From positions 1 through 25,795 of the IMG/VR virus record IMGVR_UViG_3300033149_002004: 25,795 nucleotides of DNA. The stretch is one strand, 5' to 3'. Positions 18,433-25,795 of this stretch are shown here, piece by piece (positions within the stretch are counted from its first letter, which is position 1; every line of letters starts with the position of its first letter). Below the pieces are notes generated by a model, which had not been told where the DNA came from, made no database searches, and saw only the letters and a list, made by a program, of their open reading frames with translations. This DNA comes from a virus. The position numbers and the translations under genes were made by a program.

Positions 18433-18999
18433 ATGCCTGCACAGAGTCCAAGTACTACGTTGTATACGTTGGGAAGAGGTATTCTGAAGATTGGGGAGTG
18501 GAGTGGTGACACCCCTCCGACCTACCCCGGAGATTATACAGATGTTGGTAACTGTCCGAAGTTTGATGTAGAAGTGACAGAGGAGACACTGGATCATTAC
18601 AGCTCGCGATCAGGAACGCGGGTTAAGGACAAGAGTGTCATCATTGAGACAGGGTACACTGTAACGTTTGACCTAGATGAGGTTTCTGTTAAGAACCTGC
18701 AGATGTTCCTGAAGGCTACTCTGCAGGGGACGAACGTGTTGCTTGCGAACACTGTCCTGACAAAGGAGTATGCTCTGCGGTTTGAGTCGGACAACCCGGC
18801 TGGACCGAACGAGACATGGGAATTCTGGAGAGTGAAGCTGTCGCCGAATGGAGCATTCTCGCTAATTTCTGATGAGTGGTCCACCTTGAGCTTCAGTGGA
18901 GAAGGGTTGGCAGATACTACCAACCATTCTACATCTCCTTATTTTAACGTGACGTTCGCAACGACTACAACGACCACCACTACAACTACTACGACTTAG
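18433..18999 (+). CDS. Major tail tube protein with poly-Thr tail (188 aa)
   Basis: ATG 18433 follows TAAGGAGGTAATTAAC, a very strong site fitting a highly expressed structural protein. The protein has the pattern of phage tail tube proteins: YTLGRGILKIGEWSGD, DVGNCPKFDVEVTEETLDHY, SSRSGTRVKDKSVIIETGYT, VTFDLDEVSVKNLQMFLKAT and a final sandwich strand. Position between terminator and chaperone genes agrees. The last 12 residues are all Thr. A Thr arm on a protein present in many copies would line the outside of the whole tail if exposed. Confidence 0.8.
   Translation: MPAQSPSTTLYTLGRGILKIGEWSGDTPPTYPGDYTDVGNCPKFDVEVTEETLDHYSSRSGTRVKDKSVIIETGYTVTFDLDEVSVKNLQMFLKATLQGTNVLLANTVLTKEYALRFESDNPAGPNETWEFWRVKLSPNGAFSLISDEWSTLSFSGEGLADTTNHSTSPYFNVTFATTTTTTTTTTTT
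18961..18996 (+). repeat. Poly-Thr codon repeat, tail tube C-terminus
   Basis: Twelve consecutive Thr codons using all four ACN forms, ending at the TAG stop. A further TAGTAGTAAGTAGTAG follows out of the coding region, probably a degraded continuation of trinucleotide expansion. Confidence 0.8.
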
Positions 19000-19088
19000 T
19001 AGTAAGTAGTAGTTGGGCGTTCCATTAAATAATCCACTGATACTGGGAGAATGGACTCAGTATCAGAATGGATGGAATGGAGGAAGAG

Positions 19089-19496
19089 ATGAGTGAGAAA
19101 GAGCGTGAAAAGGTAGACGAATTATCAATTTTGTTTCCTGAGAAAGAGGTGGAGCTACCAGATGGAAGTAAGGTGGTGGTGAAGCCTCTTTCTCTAAAAC
19201 AACTTCCGAAGGTAGTGTCAGAGTTCGCTACTGTGTTGTCTGATGCTGCCCACGGAGGACGCACTCCCACCGAGCTAGCGGTAAATGCATTTGCCGCACT
19301 GCTAAAGATCATGCCTTATTGCATATCCAGACCCCCTGACAGGATACCTGCAGAGGTAGTTCCTGACATATTGGAGATAGTTGCAGAGCAGAACTTTTCG
19401 GAGGGAGTGCTGGGAAAATGGTCGGCTCTGATTCAGAAGCTTCTACAGTCTCCCGTCGTAAAGAAGGCCGTAGGAGATCTGGATCAGAGCCGTTGA
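19089..19496 (+). CDS. Tail assembly chaperone, short form (G-like, 135 aa)
   Basis: The start at ATG 19089 follows GGAGG (19079-19083); an in-frame ATG at 19068 lacks a site. The protein (ELPDGSKVVVKPLSLKQLPK, ELAVNAFAALLKIMPYCISR, ADIVAEQNFSEGVLG-like C-terminal part) fits the tail assembly chaperone layout of siphoviruses: an N-terminal strand region followed by helices, lying between tube and tape measure genes. As in lambda G/GT, a second frame overlaps its end and is joined by a -1 frameshift. It should coat the tape measure during tail assembly. Confidence 0.8.
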   Translation: MSEKEREKVDELSILFPEKEVELPDGSKVVVKPLSLKQLPKVVSEFATVLSDAAHGGRTPTELAVNAFAALLKIMPYCISRPPDRIPAEVVPDILEIVAEQNFSEGVLGKWSALIQKLLQSPVVKKAVGDLDQSR

Positions 19497-19732
19497 CGGT
19501 ATCGAAAGTAGTTTCTGAAAGCATTGAGTTTCTTATTGCCAACGGCCACTCCTTTACAGAGATACGAGAGTATTCTCTTCCACAGCTGATGCTGTTTATG
19601 GATCTGATGGCAAGAAGGGTGGAGAGGCAGTATAAGCTACTAGAAAAAGAAGGAAGCCAGGATGGACGTAAAGTTAAGGCTACTTATAGAAGCCGTAGAC
19701 AACGCCTCACGACAGCTAAAATCCGTCAGTGA
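19089..19732 (+). CDS. Tail assembly chaperone, frameshifted long form (GT-like, 214 aa)
   Basis: The join is 19089-19418 in the first frame, then 19418-19732 in the -1 frame. The second part has 104 residues (MVGSDSEASTVSRRKEGRRR; SIEFLIANGHSFTEIREYSL; LFMDLMARRVERQYKLLEKE), with the helical YSLPQLMLFMDLMAR motif typical of T-like chaperone domains. The second frame has no ribosome binding site of its own, and its only ATG lies exactly on the slip site. It overlaps the tape measure start by 71 bases. Expected as a minor product. Confidence 0.8.
19412..19492 (+). promoter_or_regulatory. Programmed -1 ribosomal frameshift site and stimulating stem
   Basis: The heptamer G GGA AAA (19412-19418) is in the correct X XXY YYZ phase of the first frame; lambda uses G GGA AAG at the same place in its chaperone genes. 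Four bases later CGGCTCTGAT (19423-19432) can pair perfectly with ATCAGAGCCG (19483-19492), a 10-bp stem closing a 50-base loop just before the zero-frame TGA at 19494. Confidence 0.85.
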
Positions 19733-22700
19733 GCAACTCCACGGTGTCGCCGCATCGACCAAGGAGGCCAAGGATGCCGGTAAGGGCATCGGTGCCGAGG
19801 GTGAGCGTGGCCTTAACCGAATGGCAAGGGCTGCGGACAATCTCAAAGAGAAGCTGGAGTCTGCAAGAAAGACAGCGCAGGCATTAACAAAGGTCGGTCT
19901 CCAGATGTCCGCTGCAGGAGCTGCCTTGATAGGCGCAGTAGCCCTTCCAGTAAAGACTGCTGCATCGTTTGAAAGGGCGATGAGCAGAGTGCTGGCCGTG
20001 ACTTCTGGGGCACGAGAGAATTTCGATGCTCTGCGGTTGACTGCTGCCGAGCTTGGAAGAACTACAAGGTTTACAGCTGTTGAAGCTGCGGAGGGCATGA
20101 AGTTCCTTGGACAGGCTGGTTTTGACGCACAGCAGGTCATAGAGGCTATAGGTCCATCATTGAATTTGGCAGCTGCGGGAGGGCTTGATCTTGCTGAGGC
20201 TGCTGACCTGGCATCGAATGTGGTCCAGGCCTTTAATCTCAGGGTCCAGGACCTGGCTCATGCTACGGATGTGCTTGCCAACACAGCAACTTCTTCCAAC
20301 ACAAGCGTCAGGCAGTTGGGGGAGGCGTTCAAGTTTGCTGCTCCTGCCGCTGCAGCGGCTGGGGTGTCTCTTGAGGATGCTTCTGCTGCTATGGGAGTAT
20401 TGGGCAATGCCGGTATTCAGGCTTCCTTGGCTGGTACAACTCTGAGAGGCATACTTGCTTCTCTTGCTAATCCAACAAAGCAGGCTAGGGACGCTCTAGA
20501 TAGGCTTGGTGTGCAGATAGCCAAGGATGCAGAGGGAAACATTGACTTGATAACCACCCTGCAGAGGCTTCATGATGCTCACCTTACTCTTGCAGATGCC
20601 GTTACGATCTTCCGAAGACAGGGAGCAGCAGGGGCACTGGTTTTAGCAAAGTATGTCGATCAGGTTAAGAGCCTTGCCGAGGCAAATAAGAAGGCGGATG
20701 GTAGTGCCCGGCAGATGGCCCAGACTATGGAAGATAACCTGATTGGTGCTCTTATAAGACTGAAGTCTGCTGCAGAGGGACTGTTGGAGGTGGTCGGAAG
20801 GCCACTGCTGGAGCCATTAACTGAGTTAGTTGATAAGGTAACGGCGCTTACTACGGCTTTGGCACAAGCAGCAGAGACCCATCAATCACTGGTTGGGCTA
20901 GTTGGGTCTTTGGTTGGTGGTCTTGGGGGTTTGCTGCTCGCGTTTGGGGCTTTGTTTACCTCTGTTGGGCTGGTGTTAAGGGTCTTCATCTCATTGGGAG
21001 GTGCCTGGGCGAGTGCATTAGGGGCCATCCCAAGGCTTATAGCTGGACTGAGGGGACTAAGAGCAGTACTCAACTCCACTGCCGTTGCTACGAATGTCCT
21101 GGCCAGGGGGTTTGTAGCGCTTAACGCTGCCATTGGAGTCATTAATATTATAAGAGCTACGAAGGCCTTTCTGGACATGCGGAAAGCAATGAAGGAGGCT
21201 GAGGAAGCCACTAGCAGGATGGTAGAGTCCAGCCAGAGGATGCAGGCCAGGTTCTCCGAGTTCAAGGATTTCGAGGTCCCGAAGGATTTCATGAAGTTAC
21301 CGCAGGAGCGGTTGAATGAACTGAGAGACAGGTTGGCAAAAGCGAGAGTGTACTATGTGGCTCTCAAGAATGAGTTGGAGGAGAAGGCAAAGCAGAGGTC
21401 CTTTTTCGGCTTTGGTGGGCTGACTGAGGAGGCCAAGGCTGCTAAGAAGCAGCTTGAAGATGTAGACAAGAAGCTGAAGGAGATTAACGATTTCTTCCGA
21501 GCTGTTGGGGGACAAGCGTCTGAGGCAATTAAAGAAGAGGTGGCAGCCCTAGATGAGAGGGCAGCTCAGATTGAGGCCCAGAGGAAAGCGGATATAGAGG
21601 CAACTGCTGCAGCAGAGGCAATAAAACTCTCTATAATGGAAGACTCTATTGAGAAGATAGAGTTGGAGAAGCAGAGGGCTTTGGAAAAGGCTAGGACGAA
21701 ATATGCAGGAGCCTCTCCAGAGGCGCAGGCAAAGCTTGAAGCTGCTATAACTGAGAAGTATGAGAAAATGAAGGCTGATCTGAGAGAGCGGATGCTGAAG
21801 GAGGATCTCCAGAGAAGGCAGCAGTACAACAGCCAGATGCTTCAGTTGATGAGGCAGGAAACGGACGCGTACCTGGCTGAGTTGCAGCAGCAGTTGGAAG
21901 AAGGAGGAATCACAGAGGAGGAGTTCTTCGCAAGAAAGAGGGAAAGAATAACTGCCTTCTATAATGAGCAGCTAAGTCAGATAAAGGAGCAGATCAAGAA
22001 TGCGGTTGATCCAAAGGCAATTCCTGCATTGAGGGTGAAGCTCCAGTTGAAGACGGCTGAAATGGAAAATGCTCTTCGGGAGCTGTCTACAGAAGAAGAA
22101 ACATACCACTCCAACCGAGTGGCAATGGAGAGAAATGCAGACCTGGAGATTCTGAGATTAAGGCGGGAGACGCTGGGTCCAGAACAGTATGCTGAATCTG
22201 CTGCCCTAGAACTTGAGATGATAAGGGTACAGAATGAGCAGAAACTTGAAGAGTTTAAGAAGCTAACGAATGATAAGGCGAAGATAAAGGAAATGGAGTT
22301 GTTGCTGGACCAACAGTACAGCCAGAGGCAGTTGGAGCTGGAGCAGCAAGTAGCCCAGAAGAGGCTGGCTATTCACAGGACATCTGCTAATCTTATTGGA
22401 GGAATCTTCGGGGATTTGTACGAGGCCACTGCCCAGAAGGTGAAGGCATTCTTTTATCTGCAGAAGGCAGCTGCCGTGGCCGAAGCTATAATTCAGGCTA
22501 ACTTGGCTGCTACGAAGGCGATGGGACAGACTGGAATTTTTGGCATTCCAATGTCAACGCTAATTTACGCTCAGGCCATGGCAAGGGTTGCGATGATAAC
22601 GGCTCAGACTCTAAGAGGGTTCGCTGAAGGTGGTCTGGTTAGGGGCAAGAAGGGGAGGGACAAGATTATAGCAAGACTGTCAGATGAGGAGTATGTGATG

Positions 22701-23012
22701 AGGCCGGAGGCGGTGCGGGCCTACGGTGTGCAGTTTATGGAAGCGCTGAATAGAAGGCTTATAAAGATAGAGGACATGTCGCTTCCGAGGCTGCGGGTCA
22801 CTACTCCACGCCAGCCTGCGTTTGCCGGCGGTGGTGCAGTGTCAAAAAGATCGTTGGGATCGGGAGGTCAAGAGGAAGGGGCTAGTTTGAATATTATTAA
22901 TGTGGTAGATCCTAGTCAGCTAGATCAGTATTTAGCTTCTGCGGCTGGGCAAAATGCTATACTCAATGTGATAAGCAGTAGGGCCGAAACGATTAGGAGG
23001 ATGCTTATTTGA
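19662..23012 (+). CDS. Tail tape measure protein (1116 aa)
   Basis: The longest complete gene. Residues about 100-360 match the TP901-type tape measure core: AASFERAMSRVLAVTSGA, LRLTAAELGRTTRFTAVEAA, GMKFLGQAGFDAQQVIEAIG, LANTATSSNTSVRQLGEAFK and TLRGILASLANPTKQARDAL. Residues about 405-495 are hydrophobic and Gly-rich, the usual membrane-associated part. Residues about 500-930 are Glu/Gln/Lys-rich coiled coil. The C-terminus has FAEGGLVRGKKGRDKIIARL and SDEEYVMRPEAVRAYG, common at tape measure ends. With the known scaling of about 0.15 nm per residue the tail would be about 165 nm. ATG 19662 follows AAGAAGGAAG. Confidence 0.9.
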   Translation: MDVKLRLLIEAVDNASRQLKSVSEQLHGVAASTKEAKDAGKGIGAEGERGLNRMARAADNLKEKLESARKTAQALTKVGLQMSAAGAALIGAVALPVKTAASFERAMSRVLAVTSGARENFDALRLTAAELGRTTRFTAVEAAEGMKFLGQAGFDAQQVIEAIGPSLNLAAAGGLDLAEAADLASNVVQAFNLRVQDLAHATDVLANTATSSNTSVRQLGEAFKFAAPAAAAAGVSLEDASAAMGVLGNAGIQASLAGTTLRGILASLANPTKQARDALDRLGVQIAKDAEGNIDLITTLQRLHDAHLTLADAVTIFRRQGAAGALVLAKYVDQVKSLAEANKKADGSARQMAQTMEDNLIGALIRLKSAAEGLLEVVGRPLLEPLTELVDKVTALTTALAQAAETHQSLVGLVGSLVGGLGGLLLAFGALFTSVGLVLRVFISLGGAWASALGAIPRLIAGLRGLRAVLNSTAVATNVLARGFVALNAAIGVINIIRATKAFLDMRKAMKEAEEATSRMVESSQRMQARFSEFKDFEVPKDFMKLPQERLNELRDRLAKARVYYVALKNELEEKAKQRSFFGFGGLTEEAKAAKKQLEDVDKKLKEINDFFRAVGGQASEAIKEEVAALDERAAQIEAQRKADIEATAAAEAIKLSIMEDSIEKIELEKQRALEKARTKYAGASPEAQAKLEAAITEKYEKMKADLRERMLKEDLQRRQQYNSQMLQLMRQETDAYLAELQQQLEEGGITEEEFFARKRERITAFYNEQLSQIKEQIKNAVDPKAIPALRVKLQLKTAEMENALRELSTEEETYHSNRVAMERNADLEILRLRRETLGPEQYAESAALELEMIRVQNEQKLEEFKKLTNDKAKIKEMELLLDQQYSQRQLELEQQVAQKRLAIHRTSANLIGGIFGDLYEATAQKVKAFFYLQKAAAVAEAIIQANLAATKAMGQTGIFGIPMSTLIYAQAMARVAMITAQTLRGFAEGGLVRGKKGRDKIIARLSDEEYVMRPEAVRAYGVQFMEALNRRLIKIEDMSLPRLRVTTPRQPAFAGGGAVSKRSLGSGGQEEGASLNIINVVDPSQLDQYLASAAGQNAILNVISSRAETIRRMLI

Positions 23013-25795
23013 GTATCAGTGTAGATTATTTTCTTTTATTAGAGCCGGATTGGAGTAAGGGTGTTAGTTACTACCGACGTTGGAGAACTAGCATTCAGGG
23101 GGGAGTTACGGGCTTCGAGATAAGGTCGAAGCTGTTTACAGTCCCACGCAGGAGTTTAGAGTTTGAACTATCGTCATTGGATAGGGAAGAGAGTGTTTAT
23201 GTAAAAAGGTTGCTATTTAAACATTTGCATCAAGTTGTGGGGGTGCCAATCTGGACAGATGGCACGTACCTTACCTCACAAGCTTCTGCCGGCCAGAATA
23301 TTTTAAATGTTGAATCTACGAATGATAGAGAGTTTGAAGTAGGCGCTTTATGTGTTCTCCTTCAAAACTATCGGTCTTACGAGGTGAAAAAAATTGCAAA
23401 CACTTCTTCAAATACGTTAACTCTTTCTGAGAATTTGTCTTATTCGTGGCCAGAAGGGTGCATGGTCTATCCTATACTTAAAGCCAGAGCAAAGCCTTCT
23501 GTGTCCAGGAAAGTCAATACACCAAGTGTCGTACTGGGCTCTATCAGGTTCGACGAGGTGCTGGATACTTCCATAACCCGTTATGTTGGTTCAGTACCAT
23601 CTAGGTTTTTGGAGTATGACTCATATAGAGTGATGGATATTGAGCCAGAAGGTGGGGAAGTAGAGCAGATTGTTTTGCATCCCTATAGTTTGACCGAGTT
23701 TTTTGGAGAGCAGTATGCTTATAGTCTGTACTCTGAAAGCAGACTCGGTTATGGGGGAAATTTTACCTTTTTGTCTAAAAGTGATGCTAGGGATTTTTTG
23801 GATTTTTTCGATGCGATGGCTGGCAGACTGGGAGCGTTTTGGCTTCCCTCGCAGAGTTTTGATGTGCAGATAGTGAGTCCGTTTTCAGCTAGTGATAAAC
23901 GATTAACTGTAGATGATGCTTCAGGCTTTAAAGATTATTGGCTAGATACAAATATCGGAAGAAAGCTTATAATTTTTTGGCCGGACGGGACTTTTAAGTG
24001 TGTAGAGGTAATAGAAGTCGCCGGCAACGATTTAGTTTTGTATGAACCGGTTGGGAAGGACGCCTCATCGGATGAGGTGCCCTATTTAATGGTGCAGTTA
24101 TTGAGTTTAGTGCGATTTGATCAAGATGAGATATGTGTGCGGTACACAACGTCTGAAGTTGGTAAGGCTGATGTGAGGTTCAAATCGTTAAGGTGGGAAA
24201 TGCCTGCACATACGACAACTACTACTACGACAACTACTACTACGACAACTACTACTACTACGACAACAACGACTACAAGTACAACGACTACTACCACGAC
24301 CACTACCACAAGTACGACTACTACCACAAGTACGACTACCACTACTACGACTACTACTAGTACAAGCACCACCACTACTACAACTACTACAAGTACCAGT
24401 ACTACGACCGTTACGACCAGCACTACTACCACTGCCCCTCCGGTTGAAGAGTGGGCGAATCGGCTAGAGTTTAGCGTAGACCATACAAAGATAGACGCTG
24501 ACCTTACTCACTTCCCAGTGACCCTATTTCTAGATAACGAAGACGTCTTTAACGAGATTGGTTCATCGTATAAGAAAATAGCAATTACAAAGGCTGACGG
24601 GTCAACTCAGCTATACGTTGAGGTTGAGAAATGGGACAGTGTTGCCAAAGAGGCCGTACTACACTTCTCAAAATCTGATTGGGTTATCTCATCGTCTGAA
24701 GACACTGTTTTTTACTTATACTATGATAGCTCTGTGGAGGACAATACAGATTATATCGGCGACCCGGGAGATTCAGTCGCTGCAAACGTTTGGGATGACA
24801 ATTTTGTAGGTGTCTGGCACCTGTCACAAGACCCTACTGGCGGATCTGGATGTATCAAAGATAGTACGGGAAATAATAACGATGGCACGCCGCACGGAAG
24901 TATGACCTCAGATGACTTAGTAGACGGTAAAGTTAGTAAAGCTCTAAATTTCGATGGAAGTGATGATTATATAGAAGTGGCCGACGCCGATAGTTTAGAT
25001 ATATCGTCGTATATTACATTAGAGATTGTACTAAAGTCTGACGATCCTCAATCAGGCGTTATCATACAACCCTGCGGGAAGTGTGATTACCAGCTGAACT
25101 TTGATCATTCAGATGCTTCTTATAAAGGCAGTTTTGCAATTAGAGACGGGTCAACGTGGTATAGTTGCAACGGACCTCTAACTATTACTGATAGTGTGTG
25201 GCATCATTTTGTAGGATGTTATGATGGCACTTATATGAAAACTTTTTTGGATGGGGTGGAAAAGCTTAGTTTTAATATTGGATCTCATTCGATTAATGTT
25301 AATAACTTCAGTTTTATGATCGGAGCTAGTCCTTATCAAGACGGATCACCCAGCCGTTTCTTTGACGGTCTAATAGATGAGGTTAGAATCTCTAACACAG
25401 CCAGATCAGACGCTTGGCTTAAAGCCACTTACTATTCATTGTTTAATGATTTAATCACATTCGCCGCTCCGGCGGACGAGTTTAATTATAGAAAGCAAGT
25501 AACGATTTCTGGTTCTCCAGGAGCTGGAACAGAATATCAAGTTCTCTTGAAAGTTGGTGAAAGCTCCGGGGCCACGGGATGCGATTTCCATGTTGAGGGC
25601 CATGCCGAAAACTTTCCGTCCGATACCAACGAATCTGGCGACATACGCTTTACCGACAATGATGGTGTTACCTATCTCGACTTTTGGGTAGAAAAAGTTG
25701 AAGGAACAGCACCCAATAGAGTGGCCTATTGTTGGGTTAGAGTAAATGATAACTTGGATTCGGATGTCGATATTTATTGCTACTATGGTAATTCT
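23009..25795 (+). CDS. Tail hub/distal protein fused to DUF2341-LamG adhesin domains (partial, at least 929 aa)
   Basis: The start is TTG 23009, overlapping the tape measure stop by 4 bases and preceded by AGGAGG (22995-23000); the frame is open to the window end. Residues 1-401 resemble phage tail-hub or distal tail proteins (SYYRRWRTSIQGGVTGFEIR, FTVPRRSLEFELSSLDREE) and seem to hold an internal duplication (about 78-161 and 266-369). Residues 402-475 are an all Thr/Ser(Val) linker. Residues 476-600 resemble DUF2341 and 601-810 a LamG/concanavalin-like lectin (FVGVWHLSQDP, STGNNNDGTP, LNFDGSDDYIEVADADSLDI, FDGLIDEVRISNTARSDAW). A second DUF2341-like domain starts at about 824. Probably a receptor- or glycan-binding tail tip. 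Confidence 0.8.
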   Translation, partial: MSISVDYFLLLEPDWSKGVSYYRRWRTSIQGGVTGFEIRSKLFTVPRRSLEFELSSLDREESVYVKRLLFKHLHQVVGVPIWTDGTYLTSQASAGQNILNVESTNDREFEVGALCVLLQNYRSYEVKKIANTSSNTLTLSENLSYSWPEGCMVYPILKARAKPSVSRKVNTPSVVLGSIRFDEVLDTSITRYVGSVPSRFLEYDSYRVMDIEPEGGEVEQIVLHPYSLTEFFGEQYAYSLYSESRLGYGGNFTFLSKSDARDFLDFFDAMAGRLGAFWLPSQSFDVQIVSPFSASDKRLTVDDASGFKDYWLDTNIGRKLIIFWPDGTFKCVEVIEVAGNDLVLYEPVGKDASSDEVPYLMVQLLSLVRFDQDEICVRYTTSEVGKADVRFKSLRWEMPAHTTTTTTTTTTTTTTTTTTTTTTSTTTTTTTTTTSTTTTTSTTTTTTTTTSTSTTTTTTTTSTSTTTVTTSTTTTAPPVEEWANRLEFSVDHTKIDADLTHFPVTLFLDNEDVFNEIGSSYKKIAITKADGSTQLYVEVEKWDSVAKEAVLHFSKSDWVISSSEDTVFYLYYDSSVEDNTDYIGDPGDSVAANVWDDNFVGVWHLSQDPTGGSGCIKDSTGNNNDGTPHGSMTSDDLVDGKVSKALNFDGSDDYIEVADADSLDISSYITLEIVLKSDDPQSGVIIQPCGKCDYQLNFDHSDASYKGSFAIRDGSTWYSCNGPLTITDSVWHHFVGCYDGTYMKTFLDGVEKLSFNIGSHSINVNNFSFMIGASPYQDGSPSRFFDGLIDEVRISNTARSDAWLKATYYSLFNDLITFAAPADEFNYRKQVTISGSPGAGTEYQVLLKVGESSGATGCDFHVEGHAENFPSDTNESGDIRFTDNDGVTYLDFWVEKVEGTAPNRVAYCWVRVNDNLDSDVDIYCYYGNS
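24212..24433 (+). repeat. 74-codon Thr/Ser linker in the tail hub/fibre gene
   Basis: ACG-ACA-ACT-ACT-ACT type units repeat near the start of the tract and degrade into mixed ACN and AGT/AGC codons later, with one GTT. It joins the hub-like N-terminal domain to the adhesin domains. The repeat produces a long poly-Val-like open frame on the minus strand, which is only a shadow. Confidence 0.9.

Noticed and set aside
19068-19088. ATG 19068 as the chaperone start
   Set aside because: The ribosome binding site GGAGG at 19079-19083 lies downstream of it and fits ATG 19089; nothing suitable precedes 19068.
20185-20445. Leu-rich frame within the tape measure gene
   Set aside because: It is an out-of-frame shadow of the Ala/Leu-rich tape measure core.
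24121-24432. Minus-strand frame coding almost only valine
   Set aside because: It is the complement of the poly-Thr codon tract (ACN read backwards as GTN-type codons) and has no start signals.
15816-24433. Thr-codon tracts as a diversity-generating retroelement or CRISPR-like array
   Set aside because: There is no reverse transcriptase, no template/variable repeat pair with A-specific changes, and no regular repeat-spacer order; the tracts are simple coding repeats.
1-25795. tRNA, rRNA, CRISPR arrays, insertion sequences or integrase genes
   Set aside because: None was seen on either strand. No cloverleaf candidates, direct-repeat arrays, transposase motifs or attachment sites could be supported.

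Overview
The window is part of the genome of a tailed bacteriophage (or prophage) with siphovirus-type structural genes. Every supported gene lies on the + strand, genes are short and tightly packed, many overlap by 1-50 bases, and nearly all have a strong GGAGG-type ribosome binding site. The head and tail genes follow the usual order: XkdF-type protease, scaffold, capsid, connectors, tail tube, frameshifted tail chaperones, tape measure, tail hub/fibre. No sheath gene is visible. The host cannot be named. Strong Shine-Dalgarno use and an XkdF-family protease fit a Gram-positive-like or deep-branching bacterium. The proteins are rich in Lys, Glu, Arg and Val, which may hint at a thermophile, but this is weak evidence.

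Positions 1-12307 form an accessory region of about 32 small genes in four transcription units. Three units begin with copies of one promoter-leader cassette (TTGACA, 17-base spacer ending in GATATATA(A/G)G(A/G), TAACAT, then a leader ending in AAAGGAGGACGG); the first copy is cut by the window edge. The fourth unit (promoter at 11188) encodes a minimal family-X DNA polymerase/nucleotidyltransferase and a coiled-coil protein. Most products are unrecognised, but several carry Cys/His metal-binding motifs: two related C2H2-like fingers, a SWIM finger, a zinc ribbon and other CxxC proteins.

Positions 12258-12702 look like the early/late control region. A good extended -10 promoter sits at the 3' end of the last early gene. 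It is followed by two hairpins and a U-run that would make an RNA of about 80 bases. The 17-base loop of the second hairpin contains CCGTCCTCCTTT, a perfect 12-base complement of the AAAGGAGGACGG ribosome binding site found before seven early genes, including the first gene of all four early units, and absent from the structural genes. This suggests a phage antisense RNA that shuts off early translation. Next come two perfect palindromes, one of them a 16-bp LacI-family-like palindrome found four times in the window, and a probable late promoter.

Positions 12703-25795 are the virion module. Notable points are two strong internal start sites in the scaffold gene, a canonical G GGA AAA slippery site with a 10-bp downstream stem in the tail chaperone genes, and long poly-threonine stretches in five virion proteins (capsid, connector, a small basic protein, tail tube, tail hub). 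The last gene starts at TTG and runs off the window. It joins a tail-hub-like domain through a 74-residue Thr/Ser linker to DUF2341 and LamG-like adhesin domains. Terminase and portal genes, normally just upstream of the protease, are not in the window.
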